A stretch of 31,342 nt of DNA from JAYVSZ01 sp043774925 (GTDB lineage Bacteria; Pseudomonadota; Gammaproteobacteria; Burkholderiales; Methylophilaceae), in contig JAYVSZ010000001.1 of the NCBI GenBank assembly GCA_043774925.1, forward strand, positions 1-31,342, given 5' to 3'. Position numbers and translations under genes: made by a program. The notes beneath the pieces were generated by a model, which made no database searches, was not told the DNA's origin, and saw nothing but the letters and a program-made list of their open reading frames with translations. The first letter of the stretch is position 1. Each line of letters starts with the position of its first letter. This document shows, in pieces, positions 1-7,987 of the stretch.

Positions 1-721
1 CTTCGAATGCTGGTGATGCACCGCCGCGTTGAGTTGAGCCAGATGAACCACCTATTGCGTCAACTGCATTCCAAGCTTGTGTTACACCGCCTGTAAAACT
101 AAAGCCATTCCAGTTTGGTGATGAGTAAGCCACTTGTGATTTCCAGTCAGCATAAACAAAACCAGTACCAATACGACCTAATGTAGTTGTGTTACCAGCT
201 AAACCACCAGCACCAGAACCAACACCTAACAATGTCATATCATTCAAAATAGCGTCAGAAGCAAAAATGCCTAAGTCTTTACCTAATTTGATAGAACCCC
301 ATGATTTGTCGCCGAATGTTAAGAATGCTTGACGATTTTCTTGGTTACCTGGGCTACCTAAAGTACCGCCACCAGCTGGAGCACCATTAGCACCTTGAAT
401 ACCAGAATGTGTAGTTGAAGCACCTGGGTTAATGCTGATAGTGAAACCAACATCTAAATCGTTTTGGCGCGTTTTACCAGAAACTGATAGATAGTTAGGA
501 AGCAAGCCAGTCGTGATGTTTGACTCTGTACCGTTACCAGTTGAGTTGCCAAGTGCTAAACCTGTACCACCACCGCTATGACGTGTTGATGTGTAGTAAG
601 CGTTTACAACACCGCCGATGTCTAATGTCCAATCGCCAGCTGGAATCATGATGCCAGCATTTGCGCTTGAAGCTGCAGCCAATAAAGCTGAAGCAACTGC
701 TAAACTTAATTTCTTGTTCAT
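1..721 (-). CDS. Gram-negative porin, N-terminal part (gene cut by window edge)
   Basis: The reading frame stays open from an ATG at 721 down to the window edge, so about 240 N-terminal residues are visible and the C-terminus is missing. It begins with a typical signal peptide (MNKKLSLAVASALLAAASS, then ANA) and continues with Gly/Asn/Ser/Thr-rich alternating strands such as GDWTLDIGGVVNAYYTS, QAFLTFGDKSWGSIKLGKDLG and QVAYSSPNWNGFSFTGGV, which are typical of 16-strand trimeric general porins of betaproteobacteria. A clear Shine-Dalgarno (AGGAGA) sits 5 bases before the ATG. The product would be an outer-membrane diffusion channel. Family assignment is from the visible pattern; substrate selectivity cannot be judged. 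Confidence 0.85.
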   Translation of the reverse strand, partial: MNKKLSLAVASALLAAASSANAGIMIPAGDWTLDIGGVVNAYYTSTRHSGGGTGLALGNSTGNGTESNITTGLLPNYLSVSGKTRQNDLDVGFTISINPGASTTHSGIQGANGAPAGGGTLGSPGNQENRQAFLTFGDKSWGSIKLGKDLGIFASDAILNDMTLLGVGSGAGGLAGNTTTLGRIGTGFVYADWKSQVAYSSPNWNGFSFTGGVTQAWNAVDAIGGSSGSTQRGGASPAFE

Positions 722-789
722 ATAATTCTCCTAAAATTTTACTTCTTCAAAAAAACTTAATTAAAAGTTCTTACTGCTTAAAATACCCT

Positions 790-871
790 CGTTTATATAA
801 GCAATTGCTTGATTAAGTAAACGAGAAAGTTCGCGAACTTCCCTACTAAAACTCATGTTAATTAAATTAAC
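790..871. promoter_or_regulatory. Cluster of three palindromes upstream of the porin gene
   Basis: Three dyads lie in the porin upstream region. They are CGTTTA/TAAACG (790-823) enclosing AAGCAATTGCTT (799-810), the perfect 14-bp palindrome AAGTTCGCGAACTT (827-840), and GTTAATT-A-AATTAAC (857-871). They may be operators or, for those inside the transcript, leader-mRNA structures. The regulator is unknown. Apart from these and a weak promoter match, nothing else is seen between 722 and 1017. Confidence 0.4.
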
Positions 872-878
872 GTTTATT

Positions 879-907
879 TACATAAGAAGGTATAAGGATT
901 ATGACAA
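879..907 (-). promoter_or_regulatory. Candidate sigma-70 promoter of the porin gene
   Basis: Read on the minus strand there is a TTGTCA -35-like hexamer (902-907), 17 bases, then TATGTA (879-884), a poor -10 match. It would give a leader of about 150 bases containing the palindromes at 790-871. The call rests on consensus matching alone. Confidence 0.25.
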
Positions 908-1017
908 AGCTAGACAGTTGCAGGCAAGTGTTTTGTGGTTTTTGCGTGCGGTTTTGTCGCAATGTTGTAATTGTGCAACATGGTTGCATATAACGTTTGG
1001 GTATATTGTTGTGTTTG

Positions 1018-1088
1018 TGTAGGAGCGATTTTTAAATCGCGATTTGGTTGTGCGGTTTAAGGTTCGCTATCTAAAGATAGCTCCTACA
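1018..1088. repeat. REP-like palindrome pair, copy 1
   Basis: Two adjacent hairpins share the ends TGTAGGAGC...GCTCCTACA. One arm is GGAGCGATTTTTAAATCGC and the other is a diverged partner built on GCTATCT/AGATAGC. The head-to-head pair resembles REP doublets (BIME-like). The same pair occurs inverted at 2246-2308 and in the same orientation at 26333-26386. The dgt stop codon (1084-1086) lies inside this element. Confidence 0.85.
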
Positions 1089-2208
1089 AATACTCTTCTA
1101 CTGCAAACAATCTGCGATGTTCGCGAATGGCAAATCGATCCGTCATGCCAGCAATGTAATCGGCCACAGCGCGCGCTTGGTCTTGCTTGGCGTGCTGTTG
1201 ATATTCGGGCGGCATTAAGGTGATGTCAGCAAAAAACACGGTAAAAAGCTCGCGAATAATGCGTTCTGCCTTGGCGCTCATGCGGTTGACTTTGTAGTGG
1301 TGATATAAGTTTTTGCGCAAAAACTGTTTGAGCGCTTGGTTTTTTGCCTGCATCACCTCGCTAAAGCCCACCAAATAAGGCGCTTGGCGAATATCTTGTA
1401 TGCTTTTTGGTTGAATTTTTGCGATTTTTGCTGCGGATGTTTCGCATAAATCCACCACTAGTAGGTTAATCATGCGGCGAATCGTTTCGTGAATCAGGCG
1501 CCGTTGTTCTAGTTTTGGATATTTTTCTTTCACAATTTTTAAATTATCTGCAAATAGCGCGACCTCGCTCAATTGCGCTATTGTAATTAATCCAGAACGT
1601 AAGCCATCGTCAATATCGTGGTTGTTGTAGGCAATTTCATCAGCAAAATTAGTGACTTGCGCCTCTAAACTTGGGCTGGTTTTGTTCATAAATCGTTCGC
1701 CAATATTGCCAAGTGCTTTTGCATTTTTAATCGAGCAATGTTTTAGAATGCCTTCGCGCAGCTCAAATGTAAGGTTTAAACCATCAAACTCGGCGTAACG
1801 CTGCTCAAGCTTATCTACTACGCGCAGCGACTGCAGGTTGTGTTCAAAACCGCCGTAGTCCTTCATGCAGGCGTTAAGCGCATCTTGCCCCGCATGGCCA
1901 AACGGCGTGTGGCCAAGATCGTGCGCAAGCGCAATGGCTTCGGTTAAATCCTCATGTAGATTAAGCGTACGCGCAATGCCGCGCGCGAGTTGCGCCACCT
2001 CTAGGCTGTGCGTGAGACGTGTGCGAAATAAATCGCCTTCGTGATTGACAAACACTTGCGTTTTATATTCTAAGCGGCGAAAAGCGGTGGAATGAATAAT
2101 GCGGTCGCGATCGCGCTGAAAGGCGTTTCTTAATGGAGAGTTTGGCTCGTCGTGGTGACGGCCGATGGATTGGTCAGGATTTGCTGCGTAAGGTGCGAGT
2201 TGGTGCAT
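1084..2208 (-). CDS. dgt: Deoxyguanosinetriphosphate triphosphohydrolase-like protein (dGTPase, HD domain)
   Basis: The 374-residue protein belongs to the type 2 dGTPase subfamily, which hydrolyses dNTPs to deoxynucleoside and triphosphate. The HD metal site is visible as RTRLTHSLEV (His67) and AHDLGHTPFGH (His96, Asp97, His100), after the family N-terminal SPLRNAFQRDRDRIIHS segment and RRLEYKTQVF. Length is normal for the subfamily. The gene follows aroB with about 95 bases between, a common arrangement in betaproteobacteria. Its TAG stop codon lies inside a REP-like repeat (1018-1088), and an inverted copy of the repeat lies upstream (2246-2308), so the gene is bracketed by inverted repeats. 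The assignment is secure at family level; the preferred nucleotide cannot be read from sequence. Confidence 0.92.
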   Translation of the reverse strand: MHQLAPYAANPDQSIGRHHDEPNSPLRNAFQRDRDRIIHSTAFRRLEYKTQVFVNHEGDLFRTRLTHSLEVAQLARGIARTLNLHEDLTEAIALAHDLGHTPFGHAGQDALNACMKDYGGFEHNLQSLRVVDKLEQRYAEFDGLNLTFELREGILKHCSIKNAKALGNIGERFMNKTSPSLEAQVTNFADEIAYNNHDIDDGLRSGLITIAQLSEVALFADNLKIVKEKYPKLEQRRLIHETIRRMINLLVVDLCETSAAKIAKIQPKSIQDIRQAPYLVGFSEVMQAKNQALKQFLRKNLYHHYKVNRMSAKAERIIRELFTVFFADITLMPPEYQQHAKQDQARAVADYIAGMTDRFAIREHRRLFAVEEYL

Positions 2209-2245
2209 AATTTTTTACAATTCCCTTTAGAGGTTTGTAGGGCTA

Positions 2246-2308
2246 TGTAGGAGCTATCTTTAGATAGCGAACCAAACCCCCTATCGCGATTTAAAAATCG
2301 CTCCTACA
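2246..2308. repeat. REP-like palindrome pair, copy 2 (inverted relative to copy 1)
   Basis: This is the reverse complement arrangement of copy 1: the GCTATCT hairpin comes first and the GCGATTTAAAAATCGC hairpin second, with the same TGTAGGAG/CTCCTACA ends. The aroB stop codon (2304-2306) lies within its last bases. Confidence 0.85.
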
Positions 2309-3392
2309 CAACTGAGCATGACAGCAAGGTTGCTTTGAGTTTATCGGCGTCGTAATCGCTGGTAATGACTGCCTTGCCTATGCCTTGCTGCAGCACGAGG
2401 CGGATTTTGCCATCTTGCACTTTTTTGTCTAAACCCATTAAGTCTAAATATTTATCCACGCCCAACGCAGGTGCCTGCACAGGCAAGCTGGATGCGGCTA
2501 ACAGGGCGGATATGCGTTGTACCTCTTCTACTGTAAGCCAGCCTAAGCGTTGCGATAAATCGGCCGCCAGCATGGTGCCAGCTGCCACTGCCTCGCCATG
2601 CAGCCAAACGCCGTAACCCATGGCGTTCTCAATGGCATGGCCAAAAGTGTGTCCCAAGTTAAGCAGGGCGCGCTCGCCAGCTTCATGCTCGTCTACGGCG
2701 ACGACTTCTGCTTTATTTTTGCACGAGCGATAAATGGCGTAGCTGGTTACCGCTTCGTCTAGGCTTAAAAGCTTGCTCATATTGGTTTCTAGCCAATCAA
2801 AAAAGTCCGCATCGCGAATTAGTCCGTATTTAATCACCTCTGCAATGCCTGCCGATAGCTCGCGTTGTGGAAGCGTTTTCAGTGTATCAATATCCGCCAG
2901 CACCAGTTTAGGCTGGTAAAACGCACCAATCATATTTTTTCCTTGCGGATGATTGATGCCCGTTTTGCCGCCTACGCTAGAATCGACCTGTGAAAGCAGC
3001 GTGGTGGGGATTTGAATAAATGGCACGCCGCGCAAGTAGGTGGCCGCTGCATAACCTGTTAAATCGCCAATTACACCGCCACCAAGCGCAATCAGCGTGG
3101 TGGTGCGCTCGCAACGACTTTGTAGCAAAGCATCGTATATTTTGTTTAAAGTTTCGCTATTTTTGTAAGCTTCGCCATCGGGCAGAGTAATCTCTATGAC
3201 GCTGACGCCCGCATCGCGCAAGGGCTGTGCAAGTTTTTGCAAATACAATGGCGCAACTGTGGTGTTAGTCACAATTGCTACTTGTTTGCGTTTGAGATGC
3301 GGCAAAATTAAAGCGGATTGCGAAATTAATCCCGTACCAATATGAATGGGATAACTGCGATTGCCGAGGGCGACTTGAAGGGTTTGCATCAT
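2304..3392 (-). CDS. aroB: 3-dehydroquinate synthase
   Basis: The enzyme converts DAHP to 3-dehydroquinate in the shikimate pathway, using NAD and a divalent metal. The 362-residue length is standard. Visible signatures are the NAD-binding LIALGGGVIGDLTGYAAA, then RGVPFIQIPTTLLSQVDSS, VGGKTGINHPQGKNMIGAF, EVIKYGLI and the metal-binding histidines in NLGHTFGHAIEN and LHGEAVAAG. It lies 9 bases after the aroK stop in the classic aroK-aroB pair at the end of the pil operon. Two ATGs are adjacent at the start (MM) and either could be used. The C-terminal end (SCSVV) reads into a REP-like repeat that provides the TAG stop. Confidence 0.97.
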   Translation of the reverse strand: MMQTLQVALGNRSYPIHIGTGLISQSALILPHLKRKQVAIVTNTTVAPLYLQKLAQPLRDAGVSVIEITLPDGEAYKNSETLNKIYDALLQSRCERTTTLIALGGGVIGDLTGYAAATYLRGVPFIQIPTTLLSQVDSSVGGKTGINHPQGKNMIGAFYQPKLVLADIDTLKTLPQRELSAGIAEVIKYGLIRDADFFDWLETNMSKLLSLDEAVTSYAIYRSCKNKAEVVAVDEHEAGERALLNLGHTFGHAIENAMGYGVWLHGEAVAAGTMLAADLSQRLGWLTVEEVQRISALLAASSLPVQAPALGVDKYLDLMGLDKKVQDGKIRLVLQQGIGKAVITSDYDADKLKATLLSCSVV

Positions 3393-3401
3393 GATTTTAT
3401 T

Positions 3402-3935
3402 TTACAGCGCTAAAAGTGATTGCTCAATTTGGTTAATGACCATGGTAGCTGGCTGGTGGCCAGTATCCACAATAAGTTTTGCGGTGGCCATGTACAAGGG
3501 GTGGCGCTCGCTATAAAGTTGTTCCAGCTTGGCGCGAATATCTACATTTTGCAAAAGCGGCCGCTGTTTGTCGTGGCGCATTCTATGCCAAAGGTCGTTT
3601 GGGTTGGCACGCAGATAAATCACGCAACCATTATTTTTTAGCAATTCACGATTCTCAGATTCAATAACAGCGCCGCCGCCCGTTGCCAGCACGATATTAT
3701 CAAGCTGAGTAAGCGCTTGAATAACCGCGGTTTCTCGCTTGCGGAAACCTGCTTCGCCTTCCAGTTCGAAAATTATCGGGATTTTTACGCCAGTGCGTTT
3801 TTCAATTTCATGATCAGTATCATAAAAAGTCTTGCCGAGCTGCTTGGCAAGCTGTTTGCCGATGGTGGTTTTACCCGCGCCCATCAATCCGATAAAAAAA
3901 ATATTGTTTTTTGCATGACTCAAAATAGTTACCAC
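3402..3935 (-). CDS. aroK: Shikimate kinase
   Basis: The enzyme phosphorylates shikimate at the 3-OH with ATP. The 177-residue protein shows the P-loop GLMGAGKT (residues 16-23), the shikimate-binding Asp in DTD (39-41), GEAGFRKRE (60-68), the GGG loop in LATGGGAV (83-90) and the lid Arg in KQRPLL. The start codon appears to be GTG at 3935; no ATG is in a suitable place and a downstream TTG is the only close alternative. It lies between pilQ and aroB. A terminator-like hairpin (3941-3972) is directly upstream, so part of its expression may come by read-through from the pil operon or from its own promoter. Confidence 0.95.
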   Translation of the reverse strand: MVTILSHAKNNIFFIGLMGAGKTTIGKQLAKQLGKTFYDTDHEIEKRTGVKIPIIFELEGEAGFRKRETAVIQALTQLDNIVLATGGGAVIESENRELLKNNGCVIYLRANPNDLWHRMRHDKQRPLLQNVDIRAKLEQLYSERHPLYMATAKLIVDTGHQPATMVINQIEQSLLAL

Positions 3936-3940
3936 AATAA

Positions 3941-3972
3941 AAAATGCCCATCACTTTAATGATAGGCATTTT
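3941..3972 (-). terminator. Rho-independent terminator or attenuator between pilQ and aroK
   Basis: On the minus strand the stem AAAATGCC...GGCATTTT, extended by ATCA/TGAT around a short loop, is followed by a T-rich run. It lies after the pilQ stop and immediately before the aroK GTG, so it could partly separate pilus genes from the aro genes. Confidence 0.7.
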
Positions 3973-4011
3973 AAGGCAAAGCAAGCGTTCTGTCTTGTTT
4001 GGCTTACTGAC

Positions 4012-6216
4012 TTAATGCAAGCCTAAGCTTTCATCCATAATTTTTGGTGTGATGAAAATCAGCAACTCTGATTTATCATCTTGTTTAGCCCTGCGTTTAA
4101 ACGCATTGCCAATAATAGGCAAATCGCCAAAGAATGGTACTTTATCAACTGTTGTACTTTGTGTTTGCTCATATATCCCGCCCAATACCGCTGTCTCACC
4201 ATTTGATACCAAGACCTGAGTTTGCACACTTTGCGTATCGATTGATGGAATAGTGCCAGTTGGCGTGTTAATTAATTGTCCTAGCGCATCTTTTCTAACG
4301 TCCAAATCCATAATAATTTTATCGTCAGGTGTAATTTGCGGCGTGACCTCTAAACTTAGGGATGCTTGTTTAAATTCAACAGTTGTAGCCCCGCTACTTG
4401 AACTTGTAGTGTAAGGAATCTCAACCCCCTGCGCAATTTTTGCTTTTTGCTGATTGGCAGTCGTGACTCTTGGGCTTGATACAATCTTACCTTTACTATC
4501 AGATTCCATGGCAGAAAGTTCCAAATTGAGTAGCAAGCCTGCGGGCAATCTTAATAAACTAAAAGCTAGGCTACCAGCAGCATTACTTACGGGTAAATTT
4601 GACATTAAATCAGGCAATCCGTCCGAGCTGGTTAGCGTGCTGCCTAGGTCGGCTGTTTGAATTGAGCCATTGTGATTACCTTGTGTAATAGTGGTGGCTG
4701 TTGTCGCAGTAGGTCTATTGCCCAATGTGCCACTTGTAGTAAGACGTGTTAACCCTGATTTGCTCGTCTGCGTTACGCCAAACCTAGCACCAAGCGCTTT
4801 TGAAAATTTATCGGTTGCAAGCACTAATCGCGATTCAATCATCACTTGTTTTACAGGGATGTCTGTTTTATTAATAATTTCCTCTATTTCTACAAGTTTT
4901 TTTGCTGTGTCTTGTATGAAAAGTGTGTTTGTTCTTGGATCCACCACCGCGCTGCCGCGTTTAGAAAGTATGCTTCTAGTATTGGTTTGTTCAGCACCAC
5001 CTGCACCACTAGAGCCACCTGCTCCTGCAAGAATCGTTCTAAAGGCTTCCGCTTTTTGGTATCTAAGTGTAAAAGCTTGTGTTACTAGCGGTTCTAAATC
5101 TGATATTGCTTTGTTTGCCTCAAGCTGCGCCTTGTCTTTAGCAGCCACTTCTTCAGCTGGCGCCACCATTATCACGTTACCTGTTTTACGCATACTAAGG
5201 CCTTTGTTTTGCATAATGATGTCCATGGCTTGATCCCACGGCACATCTTTGAGTCGCAAGGTTAAACTGCCCGTTACGGTGTCGCTCGTGATGATGTTTA
5301 AGCCAGTAAAGTCGGCAATTACTTGCAGCACTGAGCGCACTTCTATATTTTGGAAATTAAGTGAGAGTTTTTCTCCCGCGTAGCCAGGTTTTGAGCCTTT
5401 CACGAGCTTATTTGGGTCTTCAATCACTTGGCGCACATCGATAATAAATTTCTTATCGGCTTGATATGCAGATTGCTCCCAGTTACCCTTTGGCTCAATA
5501 ATCATGCGACCATTTTTGCCTTGTTTCATGGTGTCTACGTATAACACTGGCGTATTAAAATTAATCACGTTCAGGCGACGTTGCAACTCGGTAGGCACGT
5601 CGGTATTCACGAAATCGACAATGATTTGTTTGCCTTTTTGTTTGATGTTAATGCCAGTATTTGCATCCGATAAGTCAATCATGATGCGGCCCTCGCCATT
5701 TTTCCCACGGGCAAAGTCAACATTGGTAATCGCATGCTCTACATTGGTTGCTTTAGATTCAGCAAAGCGCGTCTCAGCTGATGTGTTGACCGCTGCAGCT
5801 TCATTGCCTTGCAGCGTAATAATGACGTCATTGCCATTGAGTGCGGTGTTGTAACTCACTGCCTTAGATAAATTAAGCACCATGCGTGTGCGGTCTTTTG
5901 CTTGCGCTAAGGTGATGCTTTTAAGGGCGCCTTGGTCGCTTGGAATATTCGTTTTAGCAAGACCATTGGCAGTGGCAGGGAAATCCAATGCGATTCTAGC
6001 AGGGTTGTTAAGCGTAAAGCCTGCTGGCGGGTTGGCTAGCGCATCTTTCATTTTGATACGAATGCTCACGCGTCCACCCGAAAGCGCCGAGAAATCTATA
6101 TTCTCAATTTTATTGCTAAGTAGGCTTTCGTCAACTGCAGCAGCAGCGATAGCATGACCAAACAAGCCTAAACTCATCAGCAGCGTCAGTGCAGTTATTT
6201 TCATCATTTTAATCAT
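4012..6216 (-). CDS. pilQ: Type IV pilus secretin PilQ
   Basis: PilQ forms the outer-membrane ring through which the pilus passes. The protein has an N-terminal signal peptide ending near AIAAAA, two AMIN peptidoglycan-binding regions (starting near IENIDFSALSGGRVSI and ITNVDFARGKNGEGRI), a secretin N0/STN-like segment (LSLNFQNIEVRSVLQVIADF), an N1 segment (VTQAFTLRYQKAEAFRTIL) with a Gly/Ala/Ser-rich insert, and the C-terminal secretin domain ending VDKVPFFGDLPIIGNAFKRR. The ATG at 6216 has GGGA 6 bases upstream, so I prefer it to the ATG at 6222, which has no spacing for a ribosome binding site. It is the last pil gene of the operon, 734 residues from this start, in the usual range. Confidence 0.95.
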   Translation of the reverse strand: MIKMMKITALTLLMSLGLFGHAIAAAAVDESLLSNKIENIDFSALSGGRVSIRIKMKDALANPPAGFTLNNPARIALDFPATANGLAKTNIPSDQGALKSITLAQAKDRTRMVLNLSKAVSYNTALNGNDVIITLQGNEAAAVNTSAETRFAESKATNVEHAITNVDFARGKNGEGRIMIDLSDANTGINIKQKGKQIIVDFVNTDVPTELQRRLNVINFNTPVLYVDTMKQGKNGRMIIEPKGNWEQSAYQADKKFIIDVRQVIEDPNKLVKGSKPGYAGEKLSLNFQNIEVRSVLQVIADFTGLNIITSDTVTGSLTLRLKDVPWDQAMDIIMQNKGLSMRKTGNVIMVAPAEEVAAKDKAQLEANKAISDLEPLVTQAFTLRYQKAEAFRTILAGAGGSSGAGGAEQTNTRSILSKRGSAVVDPRTNTLFIQDTAKKLVEIEEIINKTDIPVKQVMIESRLVLATDKFSKALGARFGVTQTSKSGLTRLTTSGTLGNRPTATTATTITQGNHNGSIQTADLGSTLTSSDGLPDLMSNLPVSNAAGSLAFSLLRLPAGLLLNLELSAMESDSKGKIVSSPRVTTANQQKAKIAQGVEIPYTTSSSSGATTVEFKQASLSLEVTPQITPDDKIIMDLDVRKDALGQLINTPTGTIPSIDTQSVQTQVLVSNGETAVLGGIYEQTQSTTVDKVPFFGDLPIIGNAFKRRAKQDDKSELLIFITPKIMDESLGLH

Positions 6217-6231
6217 GTTCATTCCCGTCCA

Positions 6232-6756
6232 TTATTCTTGCAGATTAATACTTGCATTACGTTCTACCCAGTCACCAGTGAGGTCATCTTGGATAATTTC
6301 TTTTATATCTAACGCATTCTCGTTGATGGCTGTGATTAAGCCAAAATTAGGCCCTAAATAATTACCCACTTTCACTTGTTGAATCGTGTTGTCGGGCGTT
6401 TTAATCAAGGCATACGTCAGTTTATTTTTACTTAATGTCCCCACATATTTCAAACTTTCTAATGGAAAATTCTCCATCGCCTCTTTCGGGCGATTGGTAT
6501 TAGGCTGTAACGAACCAGATTTTCCAATCGCTTTACGCGCTTTAAAAGGGTCGCTAAGCGTGCCATCTGCGTTATATTGCAGCGGAATATAGGGCAGTAC
6601 CTCTGGCAAGGGCTCTACGCCTTTGCTCATATCGTTTCCAGCGCTTTTCATAAATTGGTCAAGGTCATCACCTTCACCGCTGCCGCAGCCAATCAGCAAG
6701 CTTGTTAAGGCAGCAATCAAAATGAGGCTGAACTTTGTATTATTCAAGGCCATCAT
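6232..6756 (-). CDS. pilP: Type IV pilus assembly lipoprotein PilP
   Basis: PilP is an inner-membrane lipoprotein that joins the PilN/PilO complex to PilQ. The 174-residue sequence starts with a lipoprotein signal peptide whose lipobox is LIGC (Cys24), followed by a flexible, acidic linker and a C-terminal beta domain (ESLKYVGTLSKNKLTYALI, QVKVGNYLGPNFGLI, IKEIIQDDLTGDWVER). Its ATG overlaps the pilO TGA by 4 bases, indicating translational coupling. Length and context fit the family. Confidence 0.93.
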   Translation of the reverse strand: MMALNNTKFSLILIAALTSLLIGCGSGEGDDLDQFMKSAGNDMSKGVEPLPEVLPYIPLQYNADGTLSDPFKARKAIGKSGSLQPNTNRPKEAMENFPLESLKYVGTLSKNKLTYALIKTPDNTIQQVKVGNYLGPNFGLITAINENALDIKEIIQDDLTGDWVERNASINLQE

Positions 6757-7397
6757 TTCTTCTCACCTTTTTTCTTCTCATTCTCGGCTGCTTTTTTGCT
6801 GGCAAGCTCTGACGAGTCTAAATAACGATAAGTTTTTGCAGTCGCTTCCATGGCGAGCATGTTATCTTTGGCGTCTTTATTTGCGGGCGTAATGGCTAAA
6901 TCGTTCAAAGTGACAATGCGCGACAACTTGGAAACATCCGTCGCAAACGCGCCAATATCATGGTAATTACCTTTAATTTTGATCTGAATCGGCATTTCAG
7001 CATAAAAATCTGCCGTCGTTTCTTGGCCTGGCTTAAACAACTCAAATTCCAAACCACGCCCCAAACCTGCCTGATTAATATCGGTTAATAAGCCATCCAT
7101 TTGCGATTTATCTGGTAACTGTTTTAATAAAGCACCAAATGTCTTTTCAATATCAATCATTTGCTGTTTATAAGCTTCCACCTTAACGGCTTGGCTCTTT
7201 TTAGTTAAAAAAGTCTGCCTAAGGTCAGCTTCTTTTGCTACAGCTTGGTCATATTCGCCGATTTCTGGGCTCCACATAAACCAGTAGCCTAAACCAATTA
7301 AAATTAAAGCCAAGAAAGCCAAAATCACCAGCTTAACTGGCATGGGCAAATTGCCCATATTTTTAAAATCTATATTATTAAAATCATCTAATTTCAT
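6753..7397 (-). CDS. pilO: Type IV pilus alignment protein PilO
   Basis: PilO forms a heterodimer with PilN in the inner membrane. The 214-residue protein has a short cytoplasmic N-terminus, one membrane segment (about residues 22-44), a periplasmic coiled-coil stretch (EYDQAVAKEADLRQTFLTKK onward) and the ferredoxin-like domain containing LLTDINQAGLGRGLEFELF and IQIKIKGNYHDIGAF, which are family signatures. The C-terminus is Lys/Glu-rich. The start overlaps the pilN stop by 4 bases and the stop overlaps pilP by 4 bases. Confidence 0.94.
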   Translation of the reverse strand: MKLDDFNNIDFKNMGNLPMPVKLVILAFLALILIGLGYWFMWSPEIGEYDQAVAKEADLRQTFLTKKSQAVKVEAYKQQMIDIEKTFGALLKQLPDKSQMDGLLTDINQAGLGRGLEFELFKPGQETTADFYAEMPIQIKIKGNYHDIGAFATDVSKLSRIVTLNDLAITPANKDAKDNMLAMEATAKTYRYLDSSELASKKAAENEKKKGEKK

Positions 7398-7987
7398 GGC
7401 TTGGCACCGATCGGTTTTTTCTTATCAGATGTTTCTTCCGCTTTTTGTACTTTAAGGTTCACGGTCAAGGTAAAGTCATTTTGTTTAATATTGTTCAGCG
7501 TAGAAGTTTTAATTTCCACCAAATTGGGCGATTCCAACCAATTAGAAACACTTAAGTTACGCACCAAAGTGGCGACGCGCGCATTGGTATCTGCCACACC
7601 CTCTAAGGTAATGGTATTGCCAGTCTGTTTGATGCTCCTCAAATACAAGCCTTCTGGCAATTGGCGTGTCAGCTCATCTAGCACCACAACCGCTTGACTG
7701 CGATTGGATTGTAAATTCTCGACCACTTGCTTTCTGTCTAAAACATTTGAGATTTGATCTTTCAAATCTTTAATGTCTTTAATCTCTGCATCCAGCTTAA
7801 CAATCGCTTGTTCTAAGCGAGTAGTTCGTTCGATTTGCGCTGTTTTTTTAGCGCCAAGGTAGGTCCAGCCAGCAAATACGATAGCCGCTGCGGCAACCGC
7901 AGAAAGCAAGGCCATTAAGCCGAATTGGCGCTGCTTTTCGGCACGTTTAACTTGGCGATGTGGTAGTAAGTTAATGCGCATCATCAT
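7394..7987 (-). CDS. pilN: Type IV pilus assembly protein PilN
   Basis: PilN binds PilM through its cytoplasmic N-terminal motif, visible here as RINLLPHR, followed by one membrane segment (about residues 25-45) and a periplasmic coiled coil with a Fimbrial-assembly domain (VVLDELTRQLPEGLYLRSI, ITLEGVADTNARVATLVRNL). I take the first of three consecutive ATGs (7987), which overlaps the pilM TAA by one base. A longer in-frame extension to 8017 lies wholly inside pilM and is unlikely. This gives 197 residues. Confidence 0.94.
   Translation of the reverse strand: MMMRINLLPHRQVKRAEKQRQFGLMALLSAVAAAAIVFAGWTYLGAKKTAQIERTTRLEQAIVKLDAEIKDIKDLKDQISNVLDRKQVVENLQSNRSQAVVVLDELTRQLPEGLYLRSIKQTGNTITLEGVADTNARVATLVRNLSVSNWLESPNLVEIKTSTLNNIKQNDFTLTVNLKVQKAEETSDKKKPIGAKP

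Noticed and set aside
4691..5233. 180-codon plus-strand open frame opposite pilQ
   Set aside because: It lies wholly antisense to the well-supported secretin gene, has no ribosome binding site or recognisable domain, and reads like a complement of Thr/Ser-rich codons.
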